A stretch of DNA of 31,965 nt from Pseudomonadota bacterium (GTDB lineage Bacteria; Pseudomonadota; Alphaproteobacteria; Caulobacterales; Caulobacteraceae). The stretch covers positions 1-31,965 of the forward strand of contig JAEZEZ010000071.1 in assembly GCA_023432855.1 (NCBI GenBank). Reading direction: 5' to 3'. A program made the translations under genes and the position numbers. Positions 1-7,733 of the stretch are shown one piece after another. Each line of letters starts with the position of its first letter. Position 1 is the stretch's first letter. Under the pieces are notes generated by a model. The model searched no databases. It was not told the DNA's origin and saw nothing but the letters and a program-made list of their open reading frames with translations.

Positions 1-7
1 CACAAGA

Positions 8-1078
8 ATGACCGCGACGACGACCGAAGCTGCCCTTGCCGACGGCTTCGACGACCTCACCGATGAGATCGAGCCGGACGAAGCCGGTCAGGACGCTGGC
101 GCGAGCCTCACCCTCGCCGTTGCCCCCGAGGATGCGGGGCAGCGGCTGGACCGCGTCCTGGCGCGCCTTGCGCCCGAACTCAGCCGCACCCGCATCCAGC
201 GTCTCGTTACGGAAGGGCAGGTGTCCATCGGCGGGGGAGTGGTAGGGGACGCGGCCGCGAGGGTCAATGCCGGCGAGGTCTACACCCTGACCCTGCCGCC
301 TCCCGAGCCGGCCGAGCCGGTGGCGGAAGACCTCCCGCTCGCCATCGCCTTCGAGGATGATCACCTCATCGTCATCGACAAGCCGGCGGGACTGGTCGTG
401 CATCCGGCACCGGGACACGCTTCGGGCACGCTAGTGAACGCGCTGCTGCACCATTGCGGCGACAGCCTCTCCGGCATTGGCGGGGTTCGCCGCCCCGGCA
501 TCGTCCACCGCATCGACAAAGATACCTCCGGCCTGCTGGTGGTGGCCAAGTCCGATGCCGCCCACAAGGGCCTCGCTGCCCAGTTCGCCGACCACGGCCG
601 TACCGGGCCGCTGGAGCGGGCCTATCTCGCCTTCGTCTGGGGCGTGCCCGAGCCGAAGGGCAGGGTGGATGCGCCCATCGACCGGCACCCGACCCATCGC
701 CAGAAGATGGCGGTGCGGGGTTCCGGCCGTCACGCGGTGACCCATTGGGAGGTGCTGGAGACCTTCGTCGGGAAGACCGGGGCGGAGGTGGCGAGCCTCA
801 TCGAATGCCGGCTGGAGACCGGACGGACCCATCAGATCCGCGTCCACATGGCTCATGCCGGCCACCCGCTCCTGGGCGACGAGGTCTACGGCCAGGGCTT
901 CCGGACCAAGGTCTCCCTTCTGCCGGACGAGGCCCGGGCCTGCCTCGCCACACTGGGCCGGCAGGCGCTTCATGCCGCACGGCTCGGTTTCGCGCACCCG
1001 GTGACGGGCGAGGAATTGTCGTTCGAAAGCGCGTTGCCACAGGATCTTGCGGCTCTGGAGGCGGCGCTGCGCGACTAG
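8..1078 (+). CDS. rluD: Ribosomal large subunit pseudouridine synthase, RluD type
   Basis: A 356-residue RluA-family pseudouridine synthase, predicted to isomerise uridines in 23S rRNA (helix 69 for RluD). An acidic N-terminal extension (residues 1-34) precedes an S4 RNA-binding domain (about 43-95), then the catalytic domain. The signature HRIDKDTSGLLVVAK begins at residue 167, and Asp170 is the expected catalytic aspartate. The RTHQIR motif typical of the family lies near the C-terminal third. The ATG at 8 sits too close to the window edge to see its ribosome binding site, so a start further upstream cannot be excluded. It is followed by rpoH on the same strand with a 161-nt gap. RluA, RluC and RluD cannot be separated with certainty by eye; the S4 domain rules out plain RluA, and the rluD-rpoH neighbourhood is as I recall it in Caulobacter. 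Confidence 0.9.
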   Translation: MTATTTEAALADGFDDLTDEIEPDEAGQDAGASLTLAVAPEDAGQRLDRVLARLAPELSRTRIQRLVTEGQVSIGGGVVGDAAARVNAGEVYTLTLPPPEPAEPVAEDLPLAIAFEDDHLIVIDKPAGLVVHPAPGHASGTLVNALLHHCGDSLSGIGGVRRPGIVHRIDKDTSGLLVVAKSDAAHKGLAAQFADHGRTGPLERAYLAFVWGVPEPKGRVDAPIDRHPTHRQKMAVRGSGRHAVTHWEVLETFVGKTGAEVASLIECRLETGRTHQIRVHMAHAGHPLLGDEVYGQGFRTKVSLLPDEARACLATLGRQALHAARLGFAHPVTGEELSFESALPQDLAALEAALRD

Positions 1079-1142
1079 TCGGTGAGCGTGCAGAAACGCA
1101 ATCCGCTCTCGCAGCGACGTGAGAGGATGAAACCTATCCGCG

Positions 1143-1150
1143 CCCCATTC
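1143..1150 (+). promoter_or_regulatory. Possible heat-shock (sigma-32) -10 element upstream of rpoH
   Basis: CCCCATTC at 1143-1150 resembles the sigma-32 -10 consensus (CCCCATNT). The upstream GATGAA at 1126-1131 is a poor -35 match and is only 11 nt away, where 13-14 is usual. The Caulobacter rpoH gene is known to have a sigma-32-dependent promoter, which is why the match is listed. An AT-rich TATCTATATC stretch just downstream (1152-1161) could instead be a housekeeping -10. Confidence 0.3.
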
Positions 1151-1239
1151 GTATCTATATCATCGTGCGTCGCGGTCGGCGTCATGCGGCCGCACGAGCG
1201 GCTGCCCGGATGGGGGCCGCGGGAGAAGGAGGCCTCGTG

Positions 1240-2130
1240 ATGGCCCAGCATAAGTCCATGCCCATTCCCTCCGCAGAGGGCGGGCTTTCGCGGTACCTGG
1301 AGGAAATCCGGCGGTTCCCCATGCTGGAGCCGCAGGAGGAATATATGCTCGCCAAAAGCTGGCGCGAGCACGGGGACCGCGACGCCGCTCACAAGCTTGT
1401 GACGAGCCATCTGCGCCTCGTGGCCAAGATCGCCATGGGCTACCGCGGTTATGGCCTGCCCATCTCCGAGGTGATCTCCGAGGGCAATGTGGGCCTCATG
1501 CAGGCGGTGAAGCGGTTCGAGCCCGAGAAGGGCTTCCGCCTCGCCACCTACGCCATGTGGTGGATTCGCGCCTCGATCCAGGAATACATCCTGCGCTCGT
1601 GGAGCCTCGTGAAGATGGGCACCACGGCGGCGCAGAAGAAGCTGTTCTTCAACCTGCGCAAGGCCAAGAGCCAGATCTCGGCCTTCGAGGAGGGCGACCT
1701 GCGTCCTGAACAGGTCAGCCACATCGCCACGCGGCTCGGCGTCACCAACGAGGACGTCATCTCCATGAACCGGCGCCTGTCGGGCCCGGACGCCTCGCTG
1801 AACGCGCCCCTGCGTTCGGACGGCGAGAGCGAGTGGCAGGACTGGCTGGCCGACGACAACGCCGTCAGCCAGGAAACCCAGGTCGCCGAAGCCGAGGAGC
1901 GGGAGATCCGCATGGGCCTGCTGCAGGAAGCCATGCAGGAACTGACCGACCGCGAGCGTCACATCCTGACCGAGCGCCGGCTGCAGGACAGCCCCACGAC
2001 CCTCGAGGAGCTCGCCTCGCAATACGGCGTCAGCCGCGAGCGGGTGCGCCAGATCGAGGTGCGCGCTTTCGAAAAGCTGCAGAAGGCGATGCGCGCGGCC
2101 GCCGAAGAGCGGAACCTCGTCGACGCCTGA
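1240..2130 (+). CDS. rpoH: RNA polymerase heat-shock sigma factor sigma-32
   Basis: This 296-residue sigma-70-family factor directs RNA polymerase to heat-shock promoters. Region 2 is visible at about residues 45-115 (HLRLVAKIAMGYRGYGLP, then FRLATYAMWWIRASIQEYIL). The RpoH box, QKKLFFNLRKAK at residues 132-143, identifies it as RpoH rather than RpoD. Region 4.2, with its helix-turn-helix ending in SRERVRQIEVRAFEKL, is at the C-terminus. The ATG at 1240 is preferred over the in-frame ATG at 1165 because GGAGG at 1228-1232 is correctly spaced before it and 296 residues matches the family. The gene converges on a receiver-protein gene with only 14 nt between the stop codons; the only structure there is the palindrome GGCCCGGGCC at 2136-2145. 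Confidence 0.95.
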   Translation: MAQHKSMPIPSAEGGLSRYLEEIRRFPMLEPQEEYMLAKSWREHGDRDAAHKLVTSHLRLVAKIAMGYRGYGLPISEVISEGNVGLMQAVKRFEPEKGFRLATYAMWWIRASIQEYILRSWSLVKMGTTAAQKKLFFNLRKAKSQISAFEEGDLRPEQVSHIATRLGVTNEDVISMNRRLSGPDASLNAPLRSDGESEWQDWLADDNAVSQETQVAEAEEREIRMGLLQEAMQELTDRERHILTERRLQDSPTTLEELASQYGVSRERVRQIEVRAFEKLQKAMRAAAEERNLVDA

Positions 2131-2144
2131 GGAACGGCCCGGGC

Positions 2145-2939
2145 CTAGGCGGCGTCCTTGATGCCGCCGAAGGCCCGGATCACCTCGGCGCAGGCGTTGG
2201 CCAGCAGCTCTTTCGAGGGAGTTCCAGAGGTCAGCGCCAGCTCGAGACCGGCGACCGCCATCGCCATGCGCGGCTCGCCCACGACCGCCTGCTTCTTCAG
2301 CTGTGAGCACTGTTCGGTCATGGCCCTGAGGGCCTGGGCCGGATCGGCTTCGAAATGGGTGACCGCCGAGCGCAGGATGCGCAGGGCGCGGTCCATGGCC
2401 TGAGGCGCCGTGGTCGGCCCCTCTCCCGAATCCGCCTTGCGCTTGCGCGGGCCGCTGTATTCACCGGAGTTGAACCGGCGCCGGTCGGGGCCGACGTACT
2501 GAACCGCCTCGATCCAGTCGCGCGGCTTCAGGGCCACGATCTCGACGCGCTTGAGCAGGTCGCCGGCCGTGAACGGCTTGCGCAGGAATTCGTGAACGCC
2601 CGCGTCGCGCGCGCCCTTGATGGAGGTGGCGGTGGCGTCGCCGGTGACCATGATCACCGGGGCCTGGCGGCAGGCGTAGTTGCTGCGGCGCAGGCGGCGC
2701 GTGAAGGATTCGCCGTCGAGGCGGACGCCGGAGCGCTCGGTGAAGATCAGCCCCGGCTCCATGTCCCGGGCCATCTCCAGCGCCCGGCGCTCCTCGGGCT
2801 CGAAGGCCAGCTGGCGTGCGCCCAGGCCCTTGAGGACATCGCCGAGCATGCGGGCGGAGGCGACGTTGGGATCGACGATCAGGACGCGGTGAACGACGGG
2901 CTCCAGCCGCTTCAGCAGTCTCGGGTCGGTGGCGAACAC
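2145..2939 (-). CDS. Receiver-domain protein with Glu at the phosphoacceptor site and a helical C-terminal domain
   Basis: 264 residues. The N-terminal receiver fold spans about residues 17-135: beta-1 RVLIVDPN with Asp23, beta-3 LIFTERSGVRLDG, beta-4 VIMVTGD with Thr99, and beta-5 FLRKPF with Lys121. Aligned to CheY, Glu68 occupies the position of the phosphorylated Asp, so the domain may be locked in an active-like state. A YVGPDRR motif follows at about 148-154, also present in the first gene of the operon, then a basic linker and an ~85-residue helical domain (about 181-264). The start is a GTG at 2939 preceded by GGAG about 10 nt away; no in-frame ATG is usable upstream. It lies last in a three-gene operon, 67 nt after the Hpt-like gene. 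The partner and output are unknown to me. Confidence 0.8.
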   Translation of the reverse strand: MFATDPRLLKRLEPVVHRVLIVDPNVASARMLGDVLKGLGARQLAFEPEERRALEMARDMEPGLIFTERSGVRLDGESFTRRLRRSNYACRQAPVIMVTGDATATSIKGARDAGVHEFLRKPFTAGDLLKRVEIVALKPRDWIEAVQYVGPDRRRFNSGEYSGPRKRKADSGEGPTTAPQAMDRALRILRSAVTHFEADPAQALRAMTEQCSQLKKQAVVGEPRMAMAVAGLELALTSGTPSKELLANACAEVIRAFGGIKDAA

Positions 2940-3006
2940 GCGCGGGTCACTCCGGACGAACGAACGTTCATCCTAAGCAGGCAGGGTAAACAGCGCCTTG
3001 ACGCTG

Positions 3007-3477
3007 TCAGGCGGCGGCGGTGCGCGTCGTCCGGGCCACCACTTTCACGAGGCCATCGAGGATGTTGGCACGCTCCTCGGCCGACAGCAGGTGCGGATCC
3101 CGCAGCAGCGCCAGGCTGTCGACATGGACCTTGAGCGCGACCGGCGAGCACTCTTCCCAGCTTCCCGACCGGTCCAGCAGTTCGCACAGGCTGTGGGCGG
3201 CGGTGCCGAGATCGGGACGCCCGAACAGGCCGGCCAGGCCGACGACATGGTTGGAAGCGGCGTAGACCGCATCGAAGGATTCCGGGGTGCGATCCGAGGC
3301 CGAGGCTGCGCCCTGAACGGCCCGGATCGACTGGTCGATCTCGCCCAGGCACTGCTCTGCGATCTCGTCGAGGTTGCTGCGGGCCTCTTTCAGCGCCTCC
3401 TCGATCCGCTTGCCTCCCGGAACCTGGATCAGCTTTCCCAGCCGGTTGACGTACGGTATGTGCCGAACGACCGTCAT
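3007..3477 (-). CDS. Hpt-like helical protein lacking the canonical His
   Basis: 156 residues. The central part (about 65-130) resembles a histidine phosphotransfer (Hpt) domain: SNHVVGLAGLFGRPDL at 75-90, followed by an amphipathic helix AAHSLCELLD. Aligned on the invariant glycines of the canonical HxxKGxxxxxG motif, the phosphorylatable His falls on Asn76, with a His one residue later (His77). Whether His77 could act instead is unknown. The first ~60 residues are helical and charged with no recognised domain. The ATG at 3477 overlaps the TGA of the upstream receiver gene by 4 nt (ATGA), which suggests translational coupling. Being between two receiver proteins supports a signalling-scaffold role; calling it a working phosphotransferase would go beyond what the sequence shows. 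Confidence 0.75.
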   Translation of the reverse strand: MTVVRHIPYVNRLGKLIQVPGGKRIEEALKEARSNLDEIAEQCLGEIDQSIRAVQGAASASDRTPESFDAVYAASNHVVGLAGLFGRPDLGTAAHSLCELLDRSGSWEECSPVALKVHVDSLALLRDPHLLSAEERANILDGLVKVVARTTRTAAA

Positions 3478-4022
3478 GCCGCCCCCTGTGTACTCTGCGG
3501 AATGTCGTCTTCGGCCAGTTCGGCGTCGTTGCGGCGACGCCGTTTGGCGTGATCGGGCTTCTTGCCGAAGCGCCGGTCGGGACCGAGGTAGTTGCCCGTG
3601 TCCACGAAGGGCCGGGCCTCCTTGGAGACCCAGACCACGCGTTCGAGCAGCACCTGGGGGCTCAGCGGCTTGGCGACGAAGAAGTTGGCCCCGCAGTCCC
3701 GAGCGGCCATCACGTTGCGGCGCTTGGTATGGCCGCTGACCATGATCACCGGCGCATAGGCGTTGAGTTCGTTCTTGCTGCGCCTCAGCGAGCGCACGAA
3801 GTCGTAGCCGGTGCCGTCCTCGAGCTCGTCGTTGGCGACGATGAGGTTGATCTCGTTCTCGTTGGCGACCGCCAGGGCGTCGGCGACGCTGGAGCAGATG
3901 ATCGGATGGCGGACGCCGAACCCGGAGAGGATCTGTCGCAGGATCTGGACGCTGGTCGGGTTGGAGTCCGCGACGAGGACCGTCACCTTCTCCAGATTGA
4001 TCCAGGCCTTGGGATTGAGCAT
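3474..4022 (-). CDS. Receiver-domain protein with Asn at the phosphoacceptor site
   Basis: 182 residues, essentially a stand-alone receiver (about 11-130) with a short basic tail. Visible are beta-1 KVTVLVADSN (Asp19), beta-3 NLIVANDELEDGTG, beta-4 VIMVSGH (Ser96) and beta-5 FFVAKP (Lys118). In alignment with families reading DLRLPDGDG, Asn64 replaces the phospho-aspartate; an Asp lies at 65. A YLGPDRR motif follows the receiver, as in the third gene of the operon. The tail (about 150-182) is rich in Lys/Arg and then acidic. It is the first gene of the operon, with a weak GGAA before the ATG at 4022. No DNA-binding output domain is present, so it probably works through protein contacts. Confidence 0.8.
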   Translation of the reverse strand: MLNPKAWINLEKVTVLVADSNPTSVQILRQILSGFGVRHPIICSSVADALAVANENEINLIVANDELEDGTGYDFVRSLRRSKNELNAYAPVIMVSGHTKRRNVMAARDCGANFFVAKPLSPQVLLERVVWVSKEARPFVDTGNYLGPDRRFGKKPDHAKRRRRNDAELAEDDIPQSTQGAA

Positions 4023-4085
4023 GGCGGTTCCAAGCGCGCACGATGCACACGCATGACGGGAATAAACAGCTCAGCTCGTGAGAAA

Positions 4086-4093
4086 ATAGTTAA
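4086..4093 (-). promoter_or_regulatory. Candidate CtrA half-site upstream of the receiver/Hpt-like operon
   Basis: On the minus strand this reads TTAACTAT, one mismatch from the CtrA half-site TTAACCAT. The second half of the full TTAA-N7-TTAA site is degenerate (CTCA). It lies about 64 nt upstream of the first gene of the operon. CtrA is encoded in this window, so the regulator is present. An 8-mer match is weak evidence. Confidence 0.3.
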
Positions 4094-4125
4094 GGCGGGG
4101 CGACCTTGACAGTTTGTCGCACCCC
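4087..4125 (-). terminator. Probable purA terminator
   Basis: Just after the purA stop the minus strand forms GGGG(T)GCGAC ... GTCGCCCC (arms 4116-4125 and 4097-4104), with an 11-nt loop and one bulge. It is followed by an imperfect T-rich run ending in TATTTT. Confidence 0.5.
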
Positions 4126-4132
4126 TTGGCCG

Positions 4133-5422
<1,290 letters not shown>

Positions 5423-5478
5423 AGCTCTGATCCTTGCTGAAGACCGGGCGCCTATAGCCCATTCGGTCCCCGCTGTCC

Positions 5479-6648
5479 TCAGGCGGCTTCGAGTTCCTGC
5501 AGGGCGTGGGCGTAGGCCCACTCCAGCCACGGCGTCAGCGCCTCCACGTCCGCGGTCTCCACCGTGCATCCACACCAGATGCGTAAGCCCGGCGGGGCGG
5601 AGCGGTGGGCGTTGATGTCGTAGGCGACGTCCTCGCGCTCCAGCGCCGAGATCATCCGGGCCAGCAGCGCCTGCCGCTCGGCGTCCGGGGCCGCGCGCAC
5701 GGCCGGGTCCACGATCTCGAGGCAGACGGAGGTCTCCGACCGGATCGAACGGTCGCGGGCGACGAAATCCACCCAGGGCGTGCGCGCCACCCAGGCTTCC
5801 AGCACCTCGTAGTTGGCGTTGGTGCGCCGGATGAGCTCCGGCAGGCCGCCGATGCGCGAGGCCCAGCGCAGCGCATCCATCCAGTCCTCCAGCGTCAGCA
5901 GGCTGAAGGTGTTGATCAGGCCGCCCTCGAACAGGGCCTCATCGGCGCGCCCGTCGGCCTGCAGCCGGATGACCTTGGGCAGGGGACGGGGCGGGACGTA
6001 GGTGTTCAGCCGCTCCACGGCCCTTGGAGAAAGCACCAGGACGCCGACGCCGGCCTCGCCGCCCAGCGCCTTCTGGAAGGAGAAGGTGGTGACGTCCAGC
6101 CGGTCCCAGTCCAGCGGCATGGCAAAGGCCGCGGAGGTGGCGTCGCAGATGGTGATCCCCTCGCGATCCGGCGAGATGAACGCGGCGTCGGGGACCCGCA
6201 CGCCCGAGGTGGTGCCGTTCCAGACGAAGACCAGGTCGGCGGCGGGATCGACGGCGCCGAGATCCGGCAGCTGGCCGAACGGGGCTTTCAGGACCTCGGC
6301 GCCGACGCCGAGGTGGTCGAGCAGGTCTCCGGCCCACAGCCGGCCGAAGTTCTCGTAGGCCATGACCTGGACCGGGCGGCATCCCAGCATCCCCCACATG
6401 GCGGCCTCCATGGCCCCCGTGTCCGATCCGGGCGTCAGCACGATCCGGTGGCTGTCGGGGACCTGCAGCACCTGGCGGGTCATCTCCACGCCCTGCCGGA
6501 AGCGGGCCAGCACCGCCGGCGCCCGGATGTTGCGCCCTACCAGCGCCCCGGCGAGGTCATCGGTCTTCCAACCGGGCCGCTTGGCCGTCGGGCCCGACGA
6601 GAACCAGGGACGTTCGGGTCGGCGGGAAGGTCGCTCGGAGTGGGTCAT
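5479..6648 (-). CDS. serC: Phosphoserine aminotransferase (alphaproteobacterial type)
   Basis: A 389-residue class-V PLP aminotransferase converting 3-phosphohydroxypyruvate to 3-phosphoserine in serine synthesis. The N-terminus contains WFSSGPTAKRPGW. The PLP-contacting Asp is in TICDATSAAFAMPLD (about residue 169), and the Schiff-base lysine is Lys193 in TFSFQKALGGEAGVG. The length fits the longer SerC subgroup common in alphaproteobacteria rather than the ~360-residue E. coli form. The ATG at 6648 follows a GC-rich leader. The expected partner serA is not between serC and purA in this window. Confidence 0.93.
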   Translation of the reverse strand: MTHSERPSRRPERPWFSSGPTAKRPGWKTDDLAGALVGRNIRAPAVLARFRQGVEMTRQVLQVPDSHRIVLTPGSDTGAMEAAMWGMLGCRPVQVMAYENFGRLWAGDLLDHLGVGAEVLKAPFGQLPDLGAVDPAADLVFVWNGTTSGVRVPDAAFISPDREGITICDATSAAFAMPLDWDRLDVTTFSFQKALGGEAGVGVLVLSPRAVERLNTYVPPRPLPKVIRLQADGRADEALFEGGLINTFSLLTLEDWMDALRWASRIGGLPELIRRTNANYEVLEAWVARTPWVDFVARDRSIRSETSVCLEIVDPAVRAAPDAERQALLARMISALEREDVAYDINAHRSAPPGLRIWCGCTVETADVEALTPWLEWAYAHALQELEAA

Positions 6649-6672
6649 GCGGGAAGGCCGGTCCGGATTTCA

Positions 6673-6699
6673 CGAAACATTGTTTTGCGAGCTATGCTC
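6673..6699 (-). promoter_or_regulatory. Two small hairpins in the serC leader
   Basis: In the minus-strand leader of serC there is GAGC-ATA-GCTC (6689-6699), followed by a hairpin with stem AAAC/GTTT (6675-6685, extended by a CG pair at 6673-6674 and 6688-6689). A conserved 'serC' RNA motif has been described upstream of serC genes in alphaproteobacteria. I cannot confirm from memory that these hairpins match it. Confidence 0.25.
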
Positions 6700-6776
6700 A
6701 AGCTTAGCAGGGATACCAACGTCCGGCTGCTCGCGTCCGGCCCTCGCCGTTCATGCGCGTTTTGGCCGGCGTGTTT

Positions 6777-6796
6777 CAAGGCCCCGCGTGGCCTTG
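6777..6796 (+). repeat. Inverted repeat in the leader of the two-repeat protein gene
   Basis: CAAGGCC at 6777-6783 and GGCCTTG at 6790-6796 form a perfect 7-bp stem with a 6-nt loop, ending 4 nt before a second hairpin that contains the ribosome binding site. Confidence 0.5.
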
Positions 6797-6800
6797 CTCA

Positions 6801-6818
6801 CGCTGCTCGAAAGGAGCG
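6801..6818 (+). promoter_or_regulatory. Hairpin occluding the ribosome binding site
   Basis: CGCTGCTC, a GAAA loop, and GGAGCG form a short stem with one bulge. The Shine-Dalgarno AAGGAG (6811-6816), which decides the GTG start at 6823, is partly paired in it. Translation of the downstream gene could therefore be sensitive to temperature or to a trans-acting factor. Confidence 0.4.
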
Positions 6819-6822
6819 ATCC

Positions 6823-7434
6823 GTGAAGAAGCTATTCCTGACCCTGACGGCCGTGGCCGCCATCGGCGCCGTCGCGGCGCCTGCGGCCGCCCAGCGATGG
6901 GAGAATATCAACGCCCACCAGCGGCAGCTGGACAATCGCATCGACAACGGCGTGCGCCGCGGATGCCTGACGGCGCGGGAGGCGTCGCGCCTCAGGATGG
7001 AATTCCGCCGAATCGCCGACATCGAGCGCCGCTACCGCCGAACCGGCGGGGGCCTGAACGCCTGGGAGCGGCAGGATCTGGAACGGCGGCTGGACCGCCT
7101 GAACGCCGACATTCGCCGCCAGTGCCGCGACGGCGATGATCGTGGTGATCGCTGGGATCGCGACCCGCGCTGGCGCGACGGCCGCTGGCGGGGGATCAAC
7201 GAACGCCAGCAGATGCTGGAGGACCGCATCAACCGCGGCGTCCAGCGCGGCTGCCTGACCCGCGAGGAGCAGCTACGCCTGCGCCAGCAGTTCCAGCGCA
7301 TCCTCATTCTCGAGTCCCGTTATCGCAACAGCGGCGGCCTCAGCGCGGCCGAGCGCCGCGAGCTCGACCGCCAGATGGACGACCTGGGCGCCAGCATCCG
7401 CCGCCAGTGCAACGACGGCGACTGGCGCTACTGA
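6823..7434 (+). CDS. Exported protein with two helical repeats and paired cysteines
   Basis: 203 residues; I do not recognise a named family. A clear signal peptide (MKKLFLTLTAVAAIGAVAA...) ends near AAAQ at 24. Two ~76-residue repeats follow (about 26-101 and 122-196), each beginning W-x-x-IN-x-x-Q and containing a G-C-LT-x-x-E turn, a Y-R-x-(T/S)-GG-L turn and a closing RRQC. Four cysteines (48, 101, 144, 196) sit at the same two positions in each repeat, which suggests one disulfide per repeat in the periplasm. The repeats are joined by a D/R/W-rich linker (102-121). The start is GTG at 6823, with AAGGAG seven nt upstream, chosen because it yields the signal peptide. It is first of three neighbouring genes with the same repeat. 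Function unknown. Confidence 0.85.
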   Translation: MKKLFLTLTAVAAIGAVAAPAAAQRWENINAHQRQLDNRIDNGVRRGCLTAREASRLRMEFRRIADIERRYRRTGGGLNAWERQDLERRLDRLNADIRRQCRDGDDRGDRWDRDPRWRDGRWRGINERQQMLEDRINRGVQRGCLTREEQLRLRQQFQRILILESRYRNSGGLSAAERRELDRQMDDLGASIRRQCNDGDWRY

Positions 7435-7733
7435 GCCGGTGAAGCTTCGGGGACCGGATGGCGCCGACGGCGCTTCCTGTCCCCGGACGCACTGCGGCTG
7501 CGCAGGACGCTGAAACCTGCGCCCCCTGGGACAGGAGGCGGCCGAAACCGCCATCCAGTCCTCTTTCCGCGCCCCCTGAGTTTGGGGCCGGGCGAAACCC
7601 GCGAAGGTGGTGAGCGTTACCGTCTCGCCTGCCGGCTTCCTGAGAGGCCGGTTCACGTCCGCGTCAGGTGCGACGTGCTCTAACCCTCCCCCTCGCCGCA
7701 CCCCCCGCGGCTCGCTTTCTACGGAGCGACCTA
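7435..7733 (+). other. Hairpin-rich intergenic leader without a gene
   Basis: I find no convincing gene here. The plus strand has a run of inverted repeats: CGGGGAC/GTCCCCG (7448-7454, 7479-7485) enclosing GCGCC/GGCGC; CTGCG/CGCAG (7492-7505); GCCCCCTG/CAGGAGGC (7521-7539, one mismatch); GGCGG/CCGCC (7537-7552); GCCCC/GGGGC (7571-7588); CGGG/CCCG (7589-7601); CCGG/CCGG (7632-7651); CACGTC/GACGTG (7654-7677). A GAAACC core recurs at about 7512, 7544 and 7594. The first hairpin may end transcription of the upstream gene, but it has no T run. Confidence 0.5.

Noticed and set aside
1199..1226. RNA thermometer upstream of rpoH
   Set aside because: CGGC-TG-CCC/GGGGGCCG can form a hairpin, but the GGAGG ribosome binding site (1228-1232) stays unpaired and outside it.
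1165..1239. Longer N-terminus for rpoH
   Set aside because: The in-frame ATG at 1165 has no ribosome binding site and adds 25 Arg/Ala-rich residues absent from RpoH; GGAGG precedes the ATG at 1240.
5423..5575. N-terminal extension of purA
   Set aside because: The extension runs into the serC coding end and its sequence is not purA-like; the TTG at 5422 gives the family N-terminus.
7441..7620. Known riboswitch (cobalamin, TPP, FMN, SAM/SAH) in the 7435-7733 leader
   Set aside because: I compared the conserved cores from memory and found none; only generic hairpins are visible.
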